From CTSoil-075 sp964292325 (GTDB lineage: Bacteria > Bacillota > Negativicutes > DSM-13327): a stretch of DNA of 7,370 nucleotides. This document shows positions 6,858 to 7,370 of the stretch, one piece after another (position 1 is the first letter of the stretch; the number at the start of each line of letters is the position of its first letter). The position numbers were made by a program, and so were the translations under genes. The notes under the pieces were generated by a model that had not been told where the DNA came from, did not search any database, and saw nothing but the letters and a program-made list of their open reading frames with translations. The DNA lies in assembly GCA_964292325.1 (NCBI GenBank), contig CAXYVG010000142.1, positions 1 through 7,370 on the forward strand. The letters are read 5' to 3'.

Positions 6858-6916
6858 AAAACCCCTTTCCTGATATTTGCTGATGATTCACAACATAGTT
6901 ATACGAAAAGGGTTTT
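6858..6916. repeat. Long inverted repeat upstream of the operon promoter
   Basis: AAAACCCCTTTC at 6858-6869 pairs with GAAAAGGGTTTT at 6905-6916, 11 of 12 positions complementary, around a 35-base loop. It begins 16 bases upstream of the -35 box. It could form a hairpin whose A- and T-rich base suggests a weak terminator for transcripts entering from the right, be an operator, or be facing ends of a lost mobile element. Nothing in the sequence decides among these. Confidence 0.6.
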
Positions 6917-6932
6917 CAAAATAAACCTCATC

Positions 6933-6948
6933 ATTACCATGGTGTAAT
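6933..6948. repeat. Short dyad containing the palindrome ACCATGGT
   Basis: ATTACCATGGTGTAAT has complementary outer arms (ATTAC and GTAAT) and an inner perfect 8-base palindrome ACCATGGT. It lies between two larger inverted repeats upstream of the operon promoter. It may be a protein-binding site, but dyads this small occur by chance. Confidence 0.35.
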
Positions 6949-6956
6949 TTTCCTGA

Positions 6957-6985
6957 ATCATTCAATTCTTCTCAGATTGAATGAT
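6957..6985. repeat. Perfect 10-base inverted repeat with a 9-base loop
   Basis: ATCATTCAAT (6957-6966) and ATTGAATGAT (6976-6985) are exact reverse complements separated by nine bases. The stem is AT-rich, and neither side is followed by a U-tract, so a standard intrinsic terminator is unlikely. It lies about 115 bases upstream of the -35 box and 49 bases after the 68-codon ORF stop. A regulator-binding site or a weak RNA hairpin are both possible. Confidence 0.6.
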
Positions 6986-7033
6986 CCACAGTTAATTTAT
7001 ATAAAAAAGATGTCCCTTTCTGAACGTCAACCT

Positions 7034-7237
7034 TCAAACTACTCGAATGCTTTTGATTTTGCCATGATTATACGCAATTAGCCGCTCAGGTACTATCTTA
7101 TAGTAATAGGTCAAGGTGTTCTGGAAAGTATCTTCAGACCTTATGGCAAACACATTGGATAATATATTTGAGAATATTCCTAGATAATCAGCCACAATTT
7201 TGATTGCTACTTTGGACATTTTTTTAATTTTTTTCAT
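7034..7237 (-). CDS. Small hypothetical ORF, unknown function, possibly a gene fragment
   Basis: From ATG 7237 this ORF encodes 67 residues (68 if the preceding TTG at 7240 is used). The lysine-rich start (MKKIKKMSK) is followed by a mixed stretch ending VPERLIAYNHGKIKSIRVV. I recognise no domain, signal peptide or convincing membrane segment. The nearest good ribosome binding site is too far from this ATG to serve it directly. A six-codon mini-ORF in between ends with TGA overlapping this ATG, so translation could be coupled. The sequence may be a remnant joined by chance to an older gene start, or a real small protein. The only support for coding is the open frame and its start context. Confidence 0.3.
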   Translation of the reverse strand: MKKIKKMSKVAIKIVADYLGIFSNILSNVFAIRSEDTFQNTLTYYYKIVPERLIAYNHGKIKSIRVV

Positions 7238-7257
7238 CAATGTGCTTTCTGATGCAT
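7237..7257 (-). CDS. Six-codon mini-ORF (MHQKAH) with near-perfect Shine-Dalgarno sequence
   Basis: AAGGAGG (7262-7268) precedes ATG 7257 by only four bases. The frame runs six codons to TGA 7237-7239, whose last base is the first base of the next ATG. It could be a leader peptide coupling translation to the 68-codon ORF. Alternatively it is the stump of a longer gene whose body was replaced during insertion of the region to the left. Confidence 0.3.
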   Translation of the reverse strand: MHQKAH

Positions 7258-7261
7258 TTCA

Positions 7262-7268
7262 CCTCCTT
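7262..7268 (-). promoter_or_regulatory. Strong Shine-Dalgarno sequence AAGGAGG
   Basis: The minus-strand stretch AAGGAGGTGA is close to a full anti-16S match. It is the best ribosome binding site in the window but serves no convincing gene: only the MHQKAH mini-ORF is correctly placed. This mismatch is the main reason to suspect that a gene start has been cut off from its coding sequence here. Confidence 0.6.
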
Positions 7269-7272
7269 GTTT

Positions 7273-7287
7273 AACGAGCGCTTTCAT
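7273..7287 (-). promoter_or_regulatory. Possible cre site (CcpA carbon catabolite control)
   Basis: ATGAAAGCGCTCGTT on the minus strand fits the commonly used cre pattern WTGNAANCGNWNNCW with one mismatch, and it includes the core TGAAAGCG. It ends four bases before the strong Shine-Dalgarno sequence, a position where bound CcpA would repress. The pattern is degenerate and the dyad is imperfect on one side, so this is only a candidate. If real, it belonged to a carbon-metabolism gene, not to the defence-like operon. Confidence 0.35.
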
Positions 7288-7370
7288 ACACGTTATATTA
7301 AAAATGATGCTTTTGAAGATCGACGAATATATAAATGAAGAGAAACTGAATAAACAAGTCACTATATTTA

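Noticed and set aside
6957..6985. Intrinsic transcription terminator
   Set aside because: The stem is AT-rich and neither side is followed by a run of T, so it is described only as an inverted repeat.
7304..7370. A + strand open frame (MMLLKIDEYINEEKLNKQ) running off the window end
   Set aside because: It has no ribosome binding site, and only 22 codons are visible; it cannot be distinguished from chance.

Overview
The window looks like a low-GC Gram-positive bacterium (Bacillota, probably a Lactobacillales or Bacillales member). The reasons are the AT-rich genes, the AGGAGG-type ribosome binding sites, one clean TTGACA promoter, and an IS5-type transposase relic of a kind I associate with that phylum. 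I cannot name the genus.

Layout: positions 1-166 are AT-rich with nothing I can support. Positions 167-1150 hold the decayed remains of an IS5-family insertion sequence on the + strand, with several frame changes, three in-frame stops and a large internal deletion. Positions 1172-6776 hold three intact genes on the minus strand, read right to left: a DNA methyltransferase (5526-6776), a protein of 827 residues with two GHKL ATPase modules (3018-5501), and a protein of 613 residues with a divergent phosphoreceiver domain (1172-3013). They form one operon: the gaps are 24 and 4 bases, each gene has its own Shine-Dalgarno sequence, and a strong promoter (TTGACA, 17-base spacer, TATTGA) lies 38-66 bases before the first start codon. 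Positions 6843-7370 contain no confident gene. They hold a cluster of inverted repeats, a 68-codon ORF of unknown nature behind a six-codon mini-ORF with a near-perfect ribosome binding site, and a possible CcpA (cre) site. This may be a severed host locus.

The operon is the point of interest. The second protein joins an N-terminal MutL/MORC/Hsp90-type ATPase to a C-terminal histidine-kinase-like core that includes a candidate phosphoacceptor histidine (H615). The third protein keeps the receiver residues (D16/D17, D127, S165/S166, K204) and adds about 400 residues of unknown fold. The simplest reading is a restriction- or defence-like system in which the methyltransferase marks self DNA, the double ATPase senses DNA or phage, and the signal passes as a phosphoryl group to the receiver protein. 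No nuclease motif is recognisable, so the effector is unknown. The function is inference; the domain motifs are visible in the sequence.
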